From assembly GCA_018302105.1 (NCBI GenBank), contig JAGWAD010000010.1, positions 1-53,152 on the forward strand: a stretch of DNA of 53,152 nucleotides, written 5' to 3'. Positions within the stretch are counted from its first letter, which is position 1, and each line of letters starts with the position of its first letter. Both the position numbers and the translations under genes were made by a program. The notes under the pieces are model-generated. The model searched no databases, was not told where the DNA came from, and saw nothing but the letters and a program-made list of their open reading frames with translations. Origin of the DNA: Candidatus Woesearchaeota archaeon (GTDB lineage: Archaea > Nanobdellota > Nanobdellia > SCGC-AAA011-G17 > GW2011-AR18). Below are positions 29,735-38,257 of this stretch, piece by piece.

Positions 29735-30922
29735 TTAGAATAGAAAAGCCAATGGTGAGAATATAAATTTAATTAATTTCAAAATAAAAGGCCACATATT
29801 TATTAATATCAAAAATAAAACAGTAATTGTTGCTATTTTTAATAGTTTCATTGCTCTATCTTTATTTGTAAAATGTAAAGCAGCAGAATAAAACATTCTT
29901 CCCCCATCTACTGGGCCTAATGGTAAGAGATTGAACATTCCGATGCCTAAATTAATGTTAAATAGCCAGAATACTAATAAATAAAACCAAAGATAAAGAT
30001 CAGCAAGCCATTTAAAATTACTGCCCAAGCTTTCTTTAGGACCGAACTGAAGCTTATTTAATGTTATTCCTAAATAGGGTTGTGTTTTATTTGAAGGATT
30101 CTCCCCTAGTTTAATATCATATTCTTTGTCTAAAGTTTTTACTTTTATTACATCTCCAGGTTTGTTATCTGCTAAGGCTAATTTGAATTTATTTGCATCA
30201 TCTATTTTTACATAGTCTATTTCAGTTATTATATCTCCAGATTTTATTCCTGTTGTTATAATTGGAAAAGTTTCATTTATTGTTCCTATTTCTGCACCCT
30301 GAACACCTACAACTAAGTGTCCTAAAGGTTCTAAAACTATTAACATTGAAAATAAGATCAAAATTCCTAAGACAATATTGGAAAATGGTCCTGCACTTAA
30401 AACAGATAATTGTGCTTTTGTTCCTTTTTTATTTAATATTTTTTCATCAGGTTCTACAAATGCAGCTAATATTGGTCCTAAGAAAGCAAAACCAGAAGAT
30501 TTTATTTTTACATTATTTAATCTGGAATATACACCGTGCATAAATTCATGAATTGTTGCAGCAATTAAAATAGATATAATCCAATGCCAAAATGATAATT
30601 TAGGAAGACCTGCAATACTGACGCCTGGTAATACTGGTGCTACCTGTGGCTGTGGTACTGGAGATAAAAAACTTAGTGCCCCAATAACAAGGAAGACAAG
30701 TGTAATTGCCATTCCAATAAAACCAATTGTTACACTAACGTATGATAAAGCGTTTAATGTTCTAGGAAATTTTTTTGCTATTTTATCCATTAAATCTAAG
30801 CCTATTTTGGTTCTGTATAATGCAAATATTCCCCATTGCAATTCGAATTTATTTCTAAATATTCTAAAGATTGTAAACAGTATTAAGTAAAATATAACTA
30901 ATAATATTAAGTCCCAATTCAT
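29735..30922 (-). CDS. Site-2 protease (M50 family) with PDZ domain
   Basis: Intramembrane zinc protease. ATIHEFMHGVYS gives H-E-x-x-H, and NLLPLGPVDGGRMFY supplies the N-x-x-P-x-x-x-x-D-G third ligand. Several TM helices flank these; a PDZ-like domain lies at about 205-270 (IITTGIKSGDIITEIDYVKI, GDVIKVKTLDKEYDI). 395 residues is normal for archaeal S2P. It would cleave TM segments of anti-sigma-like or regulatory membrane proteins, though the target here is unknown. The promoter TTTAGAAACCTTTTTATATAA lies at 30941-30963, giving a leaderless message. Confidence 0.9.
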   Translation of the reverse strand: MNWDLILLVIFYLILFTIFRIFRNKFELQWGIFALYRTKIGLDLMDKIAKKFPRTLNALSYVSVTIGFIGMAITLVFLVIGALSFLSPVPQPQVAPVLPGVSIAGLPKLSFWHWIISILIAATIHEFMHGVYSRLNNVKIKSSGFAFLGPILAAFVEPDEKILNKKGTKAQLSVLSAGPFSNIVLGILILFSMLIVLEPLGHLVVGVQGAEIGTINETFPIITTGIKSGDIITEIDYVKIDDANKFKLALADNKPGDVIKVKTLDKEYDIKLGENPSNKTQPYLGITLNKLQFGPKESLGSNFKWLADLYLWFYLLVFWLFNINLGIGMFNLLPLGPVDGGRMFYSAALHFTNKDRAMKLLKIATITVLFLILINMWPFILKLIKFIFSPLAFLF

Positions 30923-30968
30923 CTTGTTTTAATTTTTATTGGATTATATAAAAAGGTTTCTAAACTTA

Positions 30969-31405
30969 CAGTAGATGGTAATGTACCGAAGTGGGCGGTG
31001 AAATGAAGATATTGGAGTTATAAGCCTTCTCCTCCATGTTTTTGAGCTCTCTTAGTGCTAAAGCCTTTTGTTTTTGTCTTCACCAGTGGATTCTTGCTAG
31101 TTGCCTTGTTCTATCAATTTGTTGGTATCTGTATTCTTTTCTTCTTATTCTATCCTTGTCTTTTATCTCTTGTCTGTATACTTTTTTTCTGGCTAAGATA
31201 TTTTCTTTGTTTTTTTCGTAATTTATTTCAGATAGTTCTCTGCATCGTTCTTTGTTATTTTCTCTCCATAGTTTAACAGATTCCTTAGCCTTTCTTATTC
31301 TCTCTTTTTACACTTCGGACAGACTCTCATATCTTATAAATAAGGAGAAATTACTGATTTTTATAGGTTTTTACTCCGCTCAGAAACCTACATTACCATC
31401 TACTG
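30969..31405. mobile_element. Element bounded by 17-bp inverted repeats with a dead gene
   Basis: CAGTAGATGGTAATGTA at 30969-30985 is repeated in perfect inverted form at 31389-31405. The 437-bp unit carries a degraded minus-strand gene with its own BRE/TATA (31357-31373). It looks like a small decayed transposon or MITE-like unit. No target duplication is obvious. The left end lies just upstream of the site-2 protease promoter. Together with 31406-31543 this explains most of the gap between S2P and the radA operon. Confidence 0.5.
31080..31330 (-). pseudogene. Broken Lys/Arg/Glu-rich gene, HNH-nuclease-like N-terminus
   Basis: From ATG 31330: MRVCPKCKKRE then TAA. After a frame change the sequence continues RKAKESVKLWRENNKERCRE and on to ILARKKVYRQEIKDKDRIRR, with a TGA at 31080-31082, beyond which the frame remains open (ALALRELKNMEEKAYNS). 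A C-x-x-C start followed by repeated (R/K)-x-x-Y-x-(Q/E)-x-x-K is common in N-terminal parts of phage- and transposon-borne HNH nucleases; I see no H-N-H core. The TATA box 26 bases before the ATG shows it was once expressed. Confidence 0.45.
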
Positions 31406-31543
31406 ACTTAATTTTAATGTATTTATATTAAAAAGTTTTCAATATTTTTGAAATTCTTCTCCAGAACAGTTATTAAGTTTAATTCTTTAATTTTGATGTC
31501 CACTGTATTTAAGCTTTATATGACGCATAAAGGCAATTTTTAA

Positions 31544-31597
31544 GCATTGGACGCATTGGACGCATTGGACATGGGTGCGCACAGGGTTTATATAAAA
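31544..31597 (+). promoter_or_regulatory. Iteron array C and TATA box of the radA operon
   Basis: Three perfect tandem GCATTGGAC units (31544-31552, 31553-31561, 31562-31570), then ATGGGTGCGCACAGGG and a TATA box TTTATATAAAA (31587-31597). Transcription would start near 31620, just before the ATG at 31624. Array and TATA are spaced 16 bases, similar to arrays A and B. In archaea, sites just upstream of BRE/TATA usually activate. The shared element suggests joint control of radA, tnpB and the microprotein unit. Confidence 0.72.
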
Positions 31598-31623
31598 AAT
31601 CAGATAAGTTATCATTACCCTGA

Positions 31624-31707
31624 ATGAAACAAGAACCGAAAGGACCTAAGGGCTACTTGTTCTGGGTAATGAAACAAAAAGCGAAAGCAAGGGAGGAATT
31701 AATATGA
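31624..31707 (+). CDS. 27-residue leader peptide gene at the head of the radA operon
   Basis: ATG 31624 to TGA 31705-31707: MKQEPKGPKGYLFWVMKQKA plus KAREELI. It sits a few bases after the predicted transcription start (leaderless) and its stop overlaps the ATG of the next gene (ATGA). Its last codons contain GGGAGG (31691-31696), the ribosome-binding site for that gene, so translation of the leader could open the site for the next gene. The peptide is basic with a hydrophobic centre (YLFWV). Confidence 0.5.
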   Translation: MKQEPKGPKGYLFWVMKQKAKAREELI

Positions 31708-31973
31708 CACAAGGACCAATAAAAAAATTTAGAGCAGGCCAATTGGAAGCAGCAATCTGGCTAAATGAAAGAGAAATAAAAGAAAGAGGAGAAATAGTCG
31801 GTTTCAAAACAGTGAGTTTAAAAAAAGCATGGAAAGACAATGAAGGAACTTGGAGAGATGCAACTATTCAATTAAGAAAGAATGATATTCCAAAAGTATT
31901 AGTCTTAATGCAAAAAGTAATGGAAGAATTGTTATTAACTCAAGAAGAAAAGGATGATGATGAAGATGAATAA
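31704..31973 (+). CDS. Small conserved protein encoded upstream of RadA, possible ssDNA binder
   Basis: 89 residues: [16 protein letters not shown], a beta hairpin [29 protein letters not shown], a helix [16 protein letters not shown] and an acidic tail EEKDDDEDE. The FRAGQ-x-x-A-x-I-W-x-N-E start and W-K/R-D-A/T pattern are familiar from small archaeal proteins encoded near radA. The compact beta-hairpin-helix plus acidic tail resembles ssDNA-binding proteins such as PC4, but this is inference. A strong GGAGG precedes the ATG. RadA starts 17 bases downstream. Confidence 0.6.
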   Translation: MTQGPIKKFRAGQLEAAIWLNEREIKERGEIVGFKTVSLKKAWKDNEGTWRDATIQLRKNDIPKVLVLMQKVMEELLLTQEEKDDDEDE

Positions 31974-31990
31974 AATGGAGGATGGTTAAT

Positions 31991-33004
31991 ATGGTTAGAA
32001 AAGCTGAAATACTAGAGCAAATTCAAGAGGATATGCAAGAAGAAAAGTTAATTAAAAAAGTTAAGATAGAAACTGTAGAAGATTTACCTGGTGTAGGTCC
32101 TGCAACTGCAGAAAAATTAAAAGAATCTGGATTTGATACTTTATTATCGCTGGCTGTAGCCTCACCTGGTGAATTGGTGGAAGCTGGCGGGCTTACTGAA
32201 TCAACTGCCAGAAAAGTGATTAAAGCTGCCCGTGATACTATGAATATGGGTTTTGAATCTGGTGAAGAACTTTTAGAAAAAAGGAAAAACATATTGAAAA
32301 TAACAACACTTTCAAAGTCTTTAGACTCTTTATTTGGTGGTGGAATAGAAAGTGGAGCAATTACAGAATGCTATGGCGAATTTGGTTCTGGAAAATCTTC
32401 TATAGCACATCAGTTAGCAGTTAATGTTCAATTTCCAAAAGAACAAGGTGGCGCTGAGGGAATGGTTGTCTGGATAGATTCAGAGTCTACATTTAGGCCT
32501 GAAAGAATAAAACAAATTGCAGAAAACAGAGGTTTAGACCCCAATGCATTATTAAAAAATATAAAAGTTGCAAGGGCTTTTAATTCAGATCATCAAATGC
32601 TTTTAGCTGAAAAAGTAGAAGATTTGATTAAAGAAGGAAACCCAATAAGATTGTTAATTGTTGATTCACTGATGTCTCATTTTAGAGCTGATTTTTCAGG
32701 AAGAGGTCAATTAGCAGATAGACAACAAAAATTAAACAAACACATGCATGCATTACAGAAACTTGCTTCAAATTACAATATTGCAGTTTATGTAACTAAT
32801 CAAGTTATGTCTAAGCCAGATACTTTCTTTGGAGACCCAACTGCAGCTATTGGAGGACATATTGTTGGCCATAATTCAACTTATCGTGTCTATCTAAGAA
32901 AAGGAAAGAAAGGTACTAGAGTTGCTAAAATGATTGATGCACCTCATCTACCTGAAACAGAAGCAATATTCCAAGTTACAGAAAAAGGCTTGGAAGATGT
33001 TTAA
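31991..33004 (+). CDS. radA: DNA repair and recombination protein RadA
   Basis: Archaeal RecA/Rad51 recombinase that forms filaments on ssDNA and drives strand exchange. The N-terminal helix-hairpin-helix domain is [20 protein letters not shown]. Walker A is GEFGSGKSS (about 129-137), Walker [16 protein letters not shown]. The L2 part has [20 protein letters not shown] and the C-terminus [16 protein letters not shown]. Start ATG 31991 is chosen because GGAGG (31977-31981) lies 9 bases upstream; the in-frame ATG at 31982 would abut it. 337 residues is standard. No intein. Confidence 0.96.
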   Translation: MVRKAEILEQIQEDMQEEKLIKKVKIETVEDLPGVGPATAEKLKESGFDTLLSLAVASPGELVEAGGLTESTARKVIKAARDTMNMGFESGEELLEKRKNILKITTLSKSLDSLFGGGIESGAITECYGEFGSGKSSIAHQLAVNVQFPKEQGGAEGMVVWIDSESTFRPERIKQIAENRGLDPNALLKNIKVARAFNSDHQMLLAEKVEDLIKEGNPIRLLIVDSLMSHFRADFSGRGQLADRQQKLNKHMHALQKLASNYNIAVYVTNQVMSKPDTFFGDPTAAIGGHIVGHNSTYRVYLRKGKKGTRVAKMIDAPHLPETEAIFQVTEKGLEDV

Positions 33005-33281
33005 TTTTTTTATTTTTTAAATTTAATATTTAATTACAGAATTAAGATTGAAATTAATATTATTTCTTAACGGATTTTCGAATTTAGAATATATAATAAG
33101 ATAAGTCAGTTAGTGATTCTTATACAAAAAATTTAATTCTTACATTCCTTCTATGAAAATCAAAGATTTTGTTATTTAAAAATGACTACAGAAAAAGAGG
33201 TTATGGTATAGTTTATTTTGGCTTTATAACAGTCATAAACACAATATATTAGTAACTTCGTATATAAAGAGTTATACGTAA

Positions 33282-33720
33282 TCAGTGGAGTGGCTACAAA
33301 GTGGAAGTAGTTCAGAAAACTTTTTAACTACAATCATTTTTTAATTTATAACATGAATAGAATCTGCGTGTGCTGATTATAAATTACCTTTTGTTTTAAG
33401 AAGATTAGGTATTTTCTCTTATTCAGATTACCTCGCTGATAAAATTGATAATCAAATTCAAATTGATAAAGACAGCGAGGAGGAAGTAGAATTAAGAGCA
33501 AATACTATTTGGATTGTAGAACTAATCAAACAAAAGATAAAAAAGAAGATTGCACACGCAGATTCTATTCATGTTAATGACCACTTATGGCTTTTAGGAC
33601 AAAAGAAATTAAAAAATGATAAACCATACCATTTAACCAGAACGACTTCTTATTAGATGAACGCCACTCCACTGACTTGCCCCGCTGCGCTTTCGCCTTC
33701 GGCTCAGGGCAACTAACATT
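33282..33720. repeat. Nested inverted repeats (fold-back region) with GC-rich flank
   Basis: Outer pair: TCAGTGGAGTGGC (33282-33294) and its reverse complement at 33663-33675. Inner pair: a perfect 24-bp inverted repeat at 33350-33373 and 33550-33573 (arms contain GAATAGAATCTGCGTGTGC). Right of the outer arm lies an unusually GC-rich palindromic stretch (33677-33715, GCCCCGCTGCG...CTCAGGGC). The segment between the inner arms could invert. The remaining gap (33005-33281 and 33720-33985) is AT-rich and I see no gene in it. Confidence 0.6.
33363..33656 (+). pseudogene. C-terminal fragment of queuosine-salvage (DUF2419/Qng1-like) gene
   Basis: The open frame reads ACADYKLPFVLRRLGIFSYS, then DYLADKIDNQIQIDKDSEEE, VELRANTIWIVELIKQK and SIHVNDHLWLLGQK, ending at TAG 33654-33656. 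This matches the C-terminal half of Qng1/DUF2419 proteins (A-D-Y-R-x-P-x-x-L-R-x-x-G-x-x-x-Y-S; E-E-[I/V]-E-[I/L]-R-A-x-T-[I/V]-W-x-V-E; [I/V]-D-x-x-L-W). The N-terminal 200 or so residues are absent: upstream of 33363 is the inverted-repeat arm. So the gene was cut by a rearrangement. Confidence 0.6.
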
Positions 33721-33985
33721 GATTACACTCAATTCCTTCGCAAAAATATTTTAATTTTAAAGAATTTGGCTCAGGAACTTTTTCACATTCGTTCAAATCC
33801 TTTCATTTTCAAATTTCTTAACGCTCCAGGTGTTCGCTAAAATTTGGAAGTCAGGATTATAATACTTCTCAGAGTTTGTTCATTCCAATCACTGATCATT
33901 TCAGAGTTGTGTCATCATAGAAGCAATATTGAATAAATTATAAAATTTAAAAACTTAACTAATCTGAAAAAAGCTATTATGTCTA

Positions 33986-35290
33986 TTAATTTAATAACCA
34001 TTTCCACAGAGGAATAAACTTAACCTTTCTCTTTATTCCAAACCACTCTAATTCTTCTTCACCAAGGTAATTTTGATTAATTAATAATAAATTTTTGCAT
34101 TTTAAATCTTTGCTAGCTTTTAATAATGCCCTAATCTCTCTCTTTTTTGTATCTGGTTCTGAAATATCATAACAAACTTGTATTAACTGTTCAATTTTTG
34201 AATCCTTTTTTAAAACAAAATCTACCTCTTCTTTTTCCATATTCTTCCAATAATAACACTCTTTTCTTTTTCTCATTAATTCAACAGCAATAATGTTTTC
34301 ATAAAGCCTTCCAAAATTATTGGAAAATCTTGTAGAAATTGAATTAATAAATACATTGTCAATAAAATAAATTTTTTTTGGATGTTGCATTTGATCTTTT
34401 ATTTTATAAGAAAAAATAGGCAAACTAAAAGCGAAATAAGAACTCTCAATGTAAGAAATATATTTTTGCAATGTGGATTTTCCAATTTCATAACCTAAAC
34501 TTTTAAGATTATTGTAACTTTTACTTATAGAATATTCCTTGGAATCAAGAAGTAATTTTATAAGGGCTTTTAGCGATTCTTCATTTTTTAGTTTATATCT
34601 CTCAACAATATCTCTTTTTATAACTGTAGAATAATAAGATTGTGATAATTCAAATTTTTTATTCTCATCTATAAGTACCACTTCAGGCAAACCCCCAAAT
34701 GTAAGATATTCTGTAAGTGACTTCAAAATAAGTGATCTCTCTTTTTCAGAATAATCTAATACTTTAAAATCAATATCAATTTTTTTAAATTTTAAGAATT
34801 CCTTGAACGATAAAGGAAATATCCTAATCTCAAGAAATCTTCCCCTCAATTCTGTTGGTATCTCATTTTCAGACATTTTTGAAGAAGAGCCTGAAACAAA
34901 AATTCTTATATCATTATTGTCGTATATTCTTCTAAGCCATTTACTCCAATTAGGAATATTATGCAATTCATCTAAAAATAGATATTTAATTTTTTGTTTA
35001 AATAACTCTTCTGCATTTGGAAGTAAACTGCTTAAAAATTCTGTTTTAAGTGGTATCCTTTCATCTTCAAAATTGATATGTATAACTTCTTCACGAGAAT
35101 TAAAATTAAGAAGTTCATTAGCTAAACCGTATAGAATGTATGTTTTTCCAACTCTCCTAAACCCATTTAATACAATTATTTTATTAATCTTTAAGTTAAG
35201 ATAATCCTGAAGATTGATATCCCTCGGGATGATTATCGGAATATTTTTCCCCTTCCATTCTGCCAAAATTGTTTTTATTATCTTATCCAT
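33986..35290 (-). CDS. AAA_14/DUF4143 family ATPase
   Basis: 434 residues with N-terminal P-loop LNGFRRVGKTYILYGL (Walker A GFRRVGKT), Walker B KYLFLDELHNIPNW, sensor FVSGSSSKM and ELRGRFLEIRIFPLSFKEF, then the DUF4143 part FGGLPEVVL, IYFIDNVFINS, ENIIAVELMRKRKECYYWK and EVDFVLKKDSKIEQLIQVCYDI, the last a PD-(D/E)xK-like fold. Such ATPases are frequent, often multi-copy, in archaea and are of uncertain role, possibly defence or mobile-element linked. It lies next to the fold-back region. A palindromic operator sits between TATA and ATG. Confidence 0.88.
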   Translation of the reverse strand: MDKIIKTILAEWKGKNIPIIIPRDINLQDYLNLKINKIIVLNGFRRVGKTYILYGLANELLNFNSREEVIHINFEDERIPLKTEFLSSLLPNAEELFKQKIKYLFLDELHNIPNWSKWLRRIYDNNDIRIFVSGSSSKMSENEIPTELRGRFLEIRIFPLSFKEFLKFKKIDIDFKVLDYSEKERSLILKSLTEYLTFGGLPEVVLIDENKKFELSQSYYSTVIKRDIVERYKLKNEESLKALIKLLLDSKEYSISKSYNNLKSLGYEIGKSTLQKYISYIESSYFAFSLPIFSYKIKDQMQHPKKIYFIDNVFINSISTRFSNNFGRLYENIIAVELMRKRKECYYWKNMEKEEVDFVLKKDSKIEQLIQVCYDISEPDTKKREIRALLKASKDLKCKNLLLINQNYLGEEELEWFGIKRKVKFIPLWKWLLN

Positions 35291-35291
35291 G

Positions 35292-35327
35292 GTACAATTT
35301 TAGTATACTTTTGTACTATTTAAATCT
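35292..35327 (-). promoter_or_regulatory. Palindromic operator and TATA of the DUF4143 ATPase gene
   Basis: GTACAA (35292-35297) and TTGTAC (35311-35316) flank a central palindrome AGTATACT (35302-35309), giving a 25-bp near-symmetric site right at the start codon and transcription start. TTTAAATAG (minus, about 35317-35325) serves as TATA. A repressor bound here would block initiation. No HTH lies in the ATPase itself, so the regulator is elsewhere. Confidence 0.45.
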
Positions 35328-35381
35328 TTCCTTAACATAAATAGGGTAATTCATAACTTTATATTTTACACTTAAGTATAA

Positions 35382-36146
35382 TTATTTATTCAAATTATAG
35401 AACTTAACTTTAGATTTACTTAAATCTTCTTTGTTGATATCTAATATTGCATACTTATTTAATTCTGCTGCACCGGGATTTATTATTCTTGAATTATTTT
35501 TTCTGCATTCGCCTTGATATTCTTCAAGATGCCCACACACAATTATAGGAAATTTATATTTTTCAATTATTTTTTCTATTGTTTTGTAACCAACGTGTTT
35601 ACCTGCATTAAAATTGTTTGCATTATCTGGAATTTTATCGAAATCACAGTTATAAGGCGGAATATGTGCTAGTAATATTGTTTTAGTTGCATCAGTTTTT
35701 CCTAAAACATTGATAAATTTTTCATAACTATTTCCCAAATCTTCTGTCCTTTCGGTTGCTGCAAAAGTAGAAAATCCTATAATATTTATTCCATTTATCT
35801 TAACTTTTTTAAGGTCTATTAATGAAATATTTTTATATTTTTGTAAAATTTCCAAAAAAGTTTCAAACTTTGAAGTCCATTCATTGTTTCCCCTGACAGT
35901 ATAAACTGGTTTTCTTAAAGAGTTTAACCTTTCTAATGGTATTCTTGCTTTCTCAACAGCTTCTACTCGCATTTCTTCATTTTTTTCTTCGCCAATAATC
36001 TTTGAAAGTTCTGGTCCATGAATTCTAAAAATTTTTCCTATCTCTTTCATATTAGCAAAGTCTCCATTGCATAATACAAAATCAAATTCTTCATTTTTTA
36101 TTTTATCATATAATTCATCTGAAAAATTACCACTGAAATCGCCCAT
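35382..36146 (-). CDS. Metallophosphoesterase (second of three)
   Basis: The motifs are MGDFSGN (G-D), FVLCNGDFAN (G-D), TVRGNNEW (G-N-N-E, Asn for the usual His), LLAHIPPYNCD (H) and VCGHLEEYQG (G-H with Leu/Glu instead of the second His), then NPGAAELNKYAILDI. The usual N-terminal D-x-H is missing; the protein begins directly at MGDFSGN, so a start further upstream may be lost or the site is altered. It lies 45 bases after the radical SAM gene on the same strand and is probably the last gene of that operon. Confidence 0.75.
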   Translation of the reverse strand: MGDFSGNFSDELYDKIKNEEFDFVLCNGDFANMKEIGKIFRIHGPELSKIIGEEKNEEMRVEAVEKARIPLERLNSLRKPVYTVRGNNEWTSKFETFLEILQKYKNISLIDLKKVKINGINIIGFSTFAATERTEDLGNSYEKFINVLGKTDATKTILLAHIPPYNCDFDKIPDNANNFNAGKHVGYKTIEKIIEKYKFPIIVCGHLEEYQGECRKNNSRIINPGAAELNKYAILDINKEDLSKSKVKFYNLNK

Positions 36147-36191
36147 TAATAATATTTTTATAAAAAATATATTTCTTATAAATTTATAAGC

Positions 36192-37175
36192 TTAACTAAT
36201 AGCTTTTACCATATAAACATCCTTTCTATCACTGTTTTCTATTACATGCAATAAACATCCCCCTTTACATTTTGAAAAATGATTGCAGCTTTTGCATGTA
36301 GAATTTAATTCAGTTCTATTAACTATTTTTTTCATTTCTTTATTTTCCAATATTTCTTCAAAATTATTTTTTAATAAATTCCCAATGCCTTTAGGCCAAG
36401 ATGGACAAGGCAAAATATCGCCATTTGGGTTAATTGCTAGTTCGTCTACTCCTGCACCACAAGTATTGAATTCTAATTTTATTTTATTTTTCTCTAACAA
36501 ACACATCGGAGTCGGACCAGCTAATCTAAATTTTATATTTTTATTTTCAGTAGCAATTTCATTAAGTTTTTTAACAAATTCTTCATATTCCTTAATTTCT
36601 ATCATCAATTCCTTCCAATTCTTTTTCCCATAGCCAGAAGGATATATCCTAGTAAAATTTACAACATCAATTTTTAATTCTTTTAATAATAAAACATATT
36701 CTTCTAAATTTTTATAATTTAGTTTTGTTATAGTGAAATTAGTCATTAATTTTATTCCTTTTGATTTAACAATTTTAATATTATTAACAACTTTATCATA
36801 ACTTTGGGTTTCAGTTAAGGTATTATGTATCTCTTTTATTCCTTCTAATGAAACTTGTATAGATTCTAATTTATCTTTTACTTTGTCTAAAAATTCTTCA
36901 GTTAATAATGAACCATTTGTCAATAAATTAACATTAAGCCCTAGATCACTTGCATGTCTGATTAAATCGCTTAATCTATTATCGAGTAATGGTTCTCCTC
37001 CAGATATTGTTAAATTTTTACTTCCTAATTCTTTTATTTTATTTAAAATTTTTATTTTTTCATCAAAACTTAGATTGGACATTGGAGTATTGTCATATTT
37101 CCAATTATTTAAGCAAAATTTGCATCTAAAGTTACATCCAGAATTTATCATATAAACTACGTTTTCGACTTTCAT
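36192..37175 (-). CDS. Radical SAM/SPASM enzyme
   Basis: 327 residues. C14-x3-C18-x2-C21 (SGCNFRCKFC) binds the catalytic 4Fe-4S cluster; ISGGEPLLD is the SAM-binding GGE motif; QVSLEG follows. The C-terminal SPASM part has CGAGVDELAINPNGDILPCP and CKSCNHFSKCKGGC, enough Cys for auxiliary clusters. Relatives modify peptides/proteins or heme precursors (AhbD, PqqE, sulfatase maturases). Its ATG overlaps the end of the AAA ATPase gene by 4 bases. No classical peptide precursor is seen, but the Asn/Tyr-rich first gene of the operon could be its substrate (inference). Confidence 0.85.
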   Translation of the reverse strand: MKVENVVYMINSGCNFRCKFCLNNWKYDNTPMSNLSFDEKIKILNKIKELGSKNLTISGGEPLLDNRLSDLIRHASDLGLNVNLLTNGSLLTEEFLDKVKDKLESIQVSLEGIKEIHNTLTETQSYDKVVNNIKIVKSKGIKLMTNFTITKLNYKNLEEYVLLLKELKIDVVNFTRIYPSGYGKKNWKELMIEIKEYEEFVKKLNEIATENKNIKFRLAGPTPMCLLEKNKIKLEFNTCGAGVDELAINPNGDILPCPSWPKGIGNLLKNNFEEILENKEMKKIVNRTELNSTCKSCNHFSKCKGGCLLHVIENSDRKDVYMVKAIS

Positions 37176-38257
37176 GCTACAATTAGATTATGATTGTAGT
37201 TTTTCTCAATAACTTCTAAAAATTCATTGTCCCCTGTATTTCTCAAAACACGAACTGCATTATCGTACCATTTGCTGGCTAAAGGTTTTTTATTTAATAT
37301 TGCTGTTTCCAAATCTTCCATTGAAATCTGTCTTAATTTTTTATTTTTTATAAATTCTTTTAAAACTTTATCAGTTGCATTTTCACATACAGAAACAATT
37401 TCTGCACCAGAAAAATAATTTGTTTTTTCAGCTAAATAATTAAAATTGACATTTCCTGAAATTGGTTTTTTAATTAAATTTTGGATAAATATTCCTTTTC
37501 TTGCTTGTAAATCTGGATGACCTACAAATATAGAATCACCAAATCTTCCTTCTCTTCTTAAGGCTATATCAATAAACCAGGGAGCATTTGTTGCAGCAAT
37601 AAATAAAACCTGTTTATCTTTGTTGCCAAAACCATCCATTTCCTGCAATAATTGTGAGACTTCATTTCTTGAGTATTTTGTTCCTGTATTTCTGTCTTCT
37701 CCAAGATTTTCAAATTCATCAAAAAATACAATACATGGAGCATTTTGTCTTATTTCCTTGAATATATTAGAAATATTTTTTTCACTTTCACCAACATATT
37801 TACTTCTCAAATTTGCAGCATTTAAATTAAAGAATTTTACTCCAGCTTCATTTGCAGCTGCTTCTGCCATTAATGTTTTTCCGCATCCCGGCGGACCATA
37901 CATTATTATTCCTCCCCCAATTTTTTTATTAAATCTTTTGAAGACTTCAGGATATTTTAATGGTTCAATAATTTTTAATTTTATTTCATCTTTTAAATCC
38001 TGCAACCCGCATATATCTTTAAATTTTATATTTGACTTTTTTTCTTCATTTTTATTTTCTAAAGTTTGTGCTTTTTCATAATATTTATTTGCCATATCTA
38101 AGAAATCAATTCTATTAATCTTATCGGTTTTGGCTTCATTTAATAATTCTTCTGAAATTTGTAGATACATTTGTCTTGCTTTCTCTATATCTTCATTTTC
38201 AAATTTAACTGCTTCATTTATTTTATTCATTAATTGCTGATATTTCTGTTGATCCAT
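37172..38257 (-). CDS. Meiotic-clade-like AAA ATPase with N-terminal MIT-like helices
   Basis: Residues 1-68 predict three helices with the spacing of an MIT domain (AVKFENEDIEKARQMYLQIS... DMANKYYEKAQTLE). AAA core: DICGLQDLKDEIKLKIIEPL, Walker A GPPGCGKT (121-128), Walker B CIVFFDEFENL (D180, E181), NAPWFID sensor 1 and LRREGRFGDSIFVG with arginine fingers. The C-terminus has the sensor-2 helices (YFSGAEIVSVCENA). This is the Vps4/katanin/FtsH-type fold; with an MIT-like front it recalls CdvC/Vps4, though no ESCRT-III gene is here. It overlaps the upstream gene by 35 bases. Confidence 0.8.
   Translation of the reverse strand: MDQQKYQQLMNKINEAVKFENEDIEKARQMYLQISEELLNEAKTDKINRIDFLDMANKYYEKAQTLENKNEEKKSNIKFKDICGLQDLKDEIKLKIIEPLKYPEVFKRFNKKIGGGIIMYGPPGCGKTLMAEAAANEAGVKFFNLNAANLRSKYVGESEKNISNIFKEIRQNAPCIVFFDEFENLGEDRNTGTKYSRNEVSQLLQEMDGFGNKDKQVLFIAATNAPWFIDIALRREGRFGDSIFVGHPDLQARKGIFIQNLIKKPISGNVNFNYLAEKTNYFSGAEIVSVCENATDKVLKEFIKNKKLRQISMEDLETAILNKKPLASKWYDNAVRVLRNTGDNEFLEVIEKNYNHNLIVA

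Noticed and set aside
31036-31276. Two overlapping plus-strand Phe/Leu/Cys-rich frames
   Set aside because: Hydrophobic complement of the Lys/Arg/Glu-rich dead gene on the other strand.
34803-35204. Plus-strand frame of 133 codons
   Set aside because: Antisense to the P-loop part of the DUF4143 ATPase.
37620-38081. Plus-strand frame of 153 codons
   Set aside because: Lies antisense to the AAA ATPase core, including its Walker motifs.
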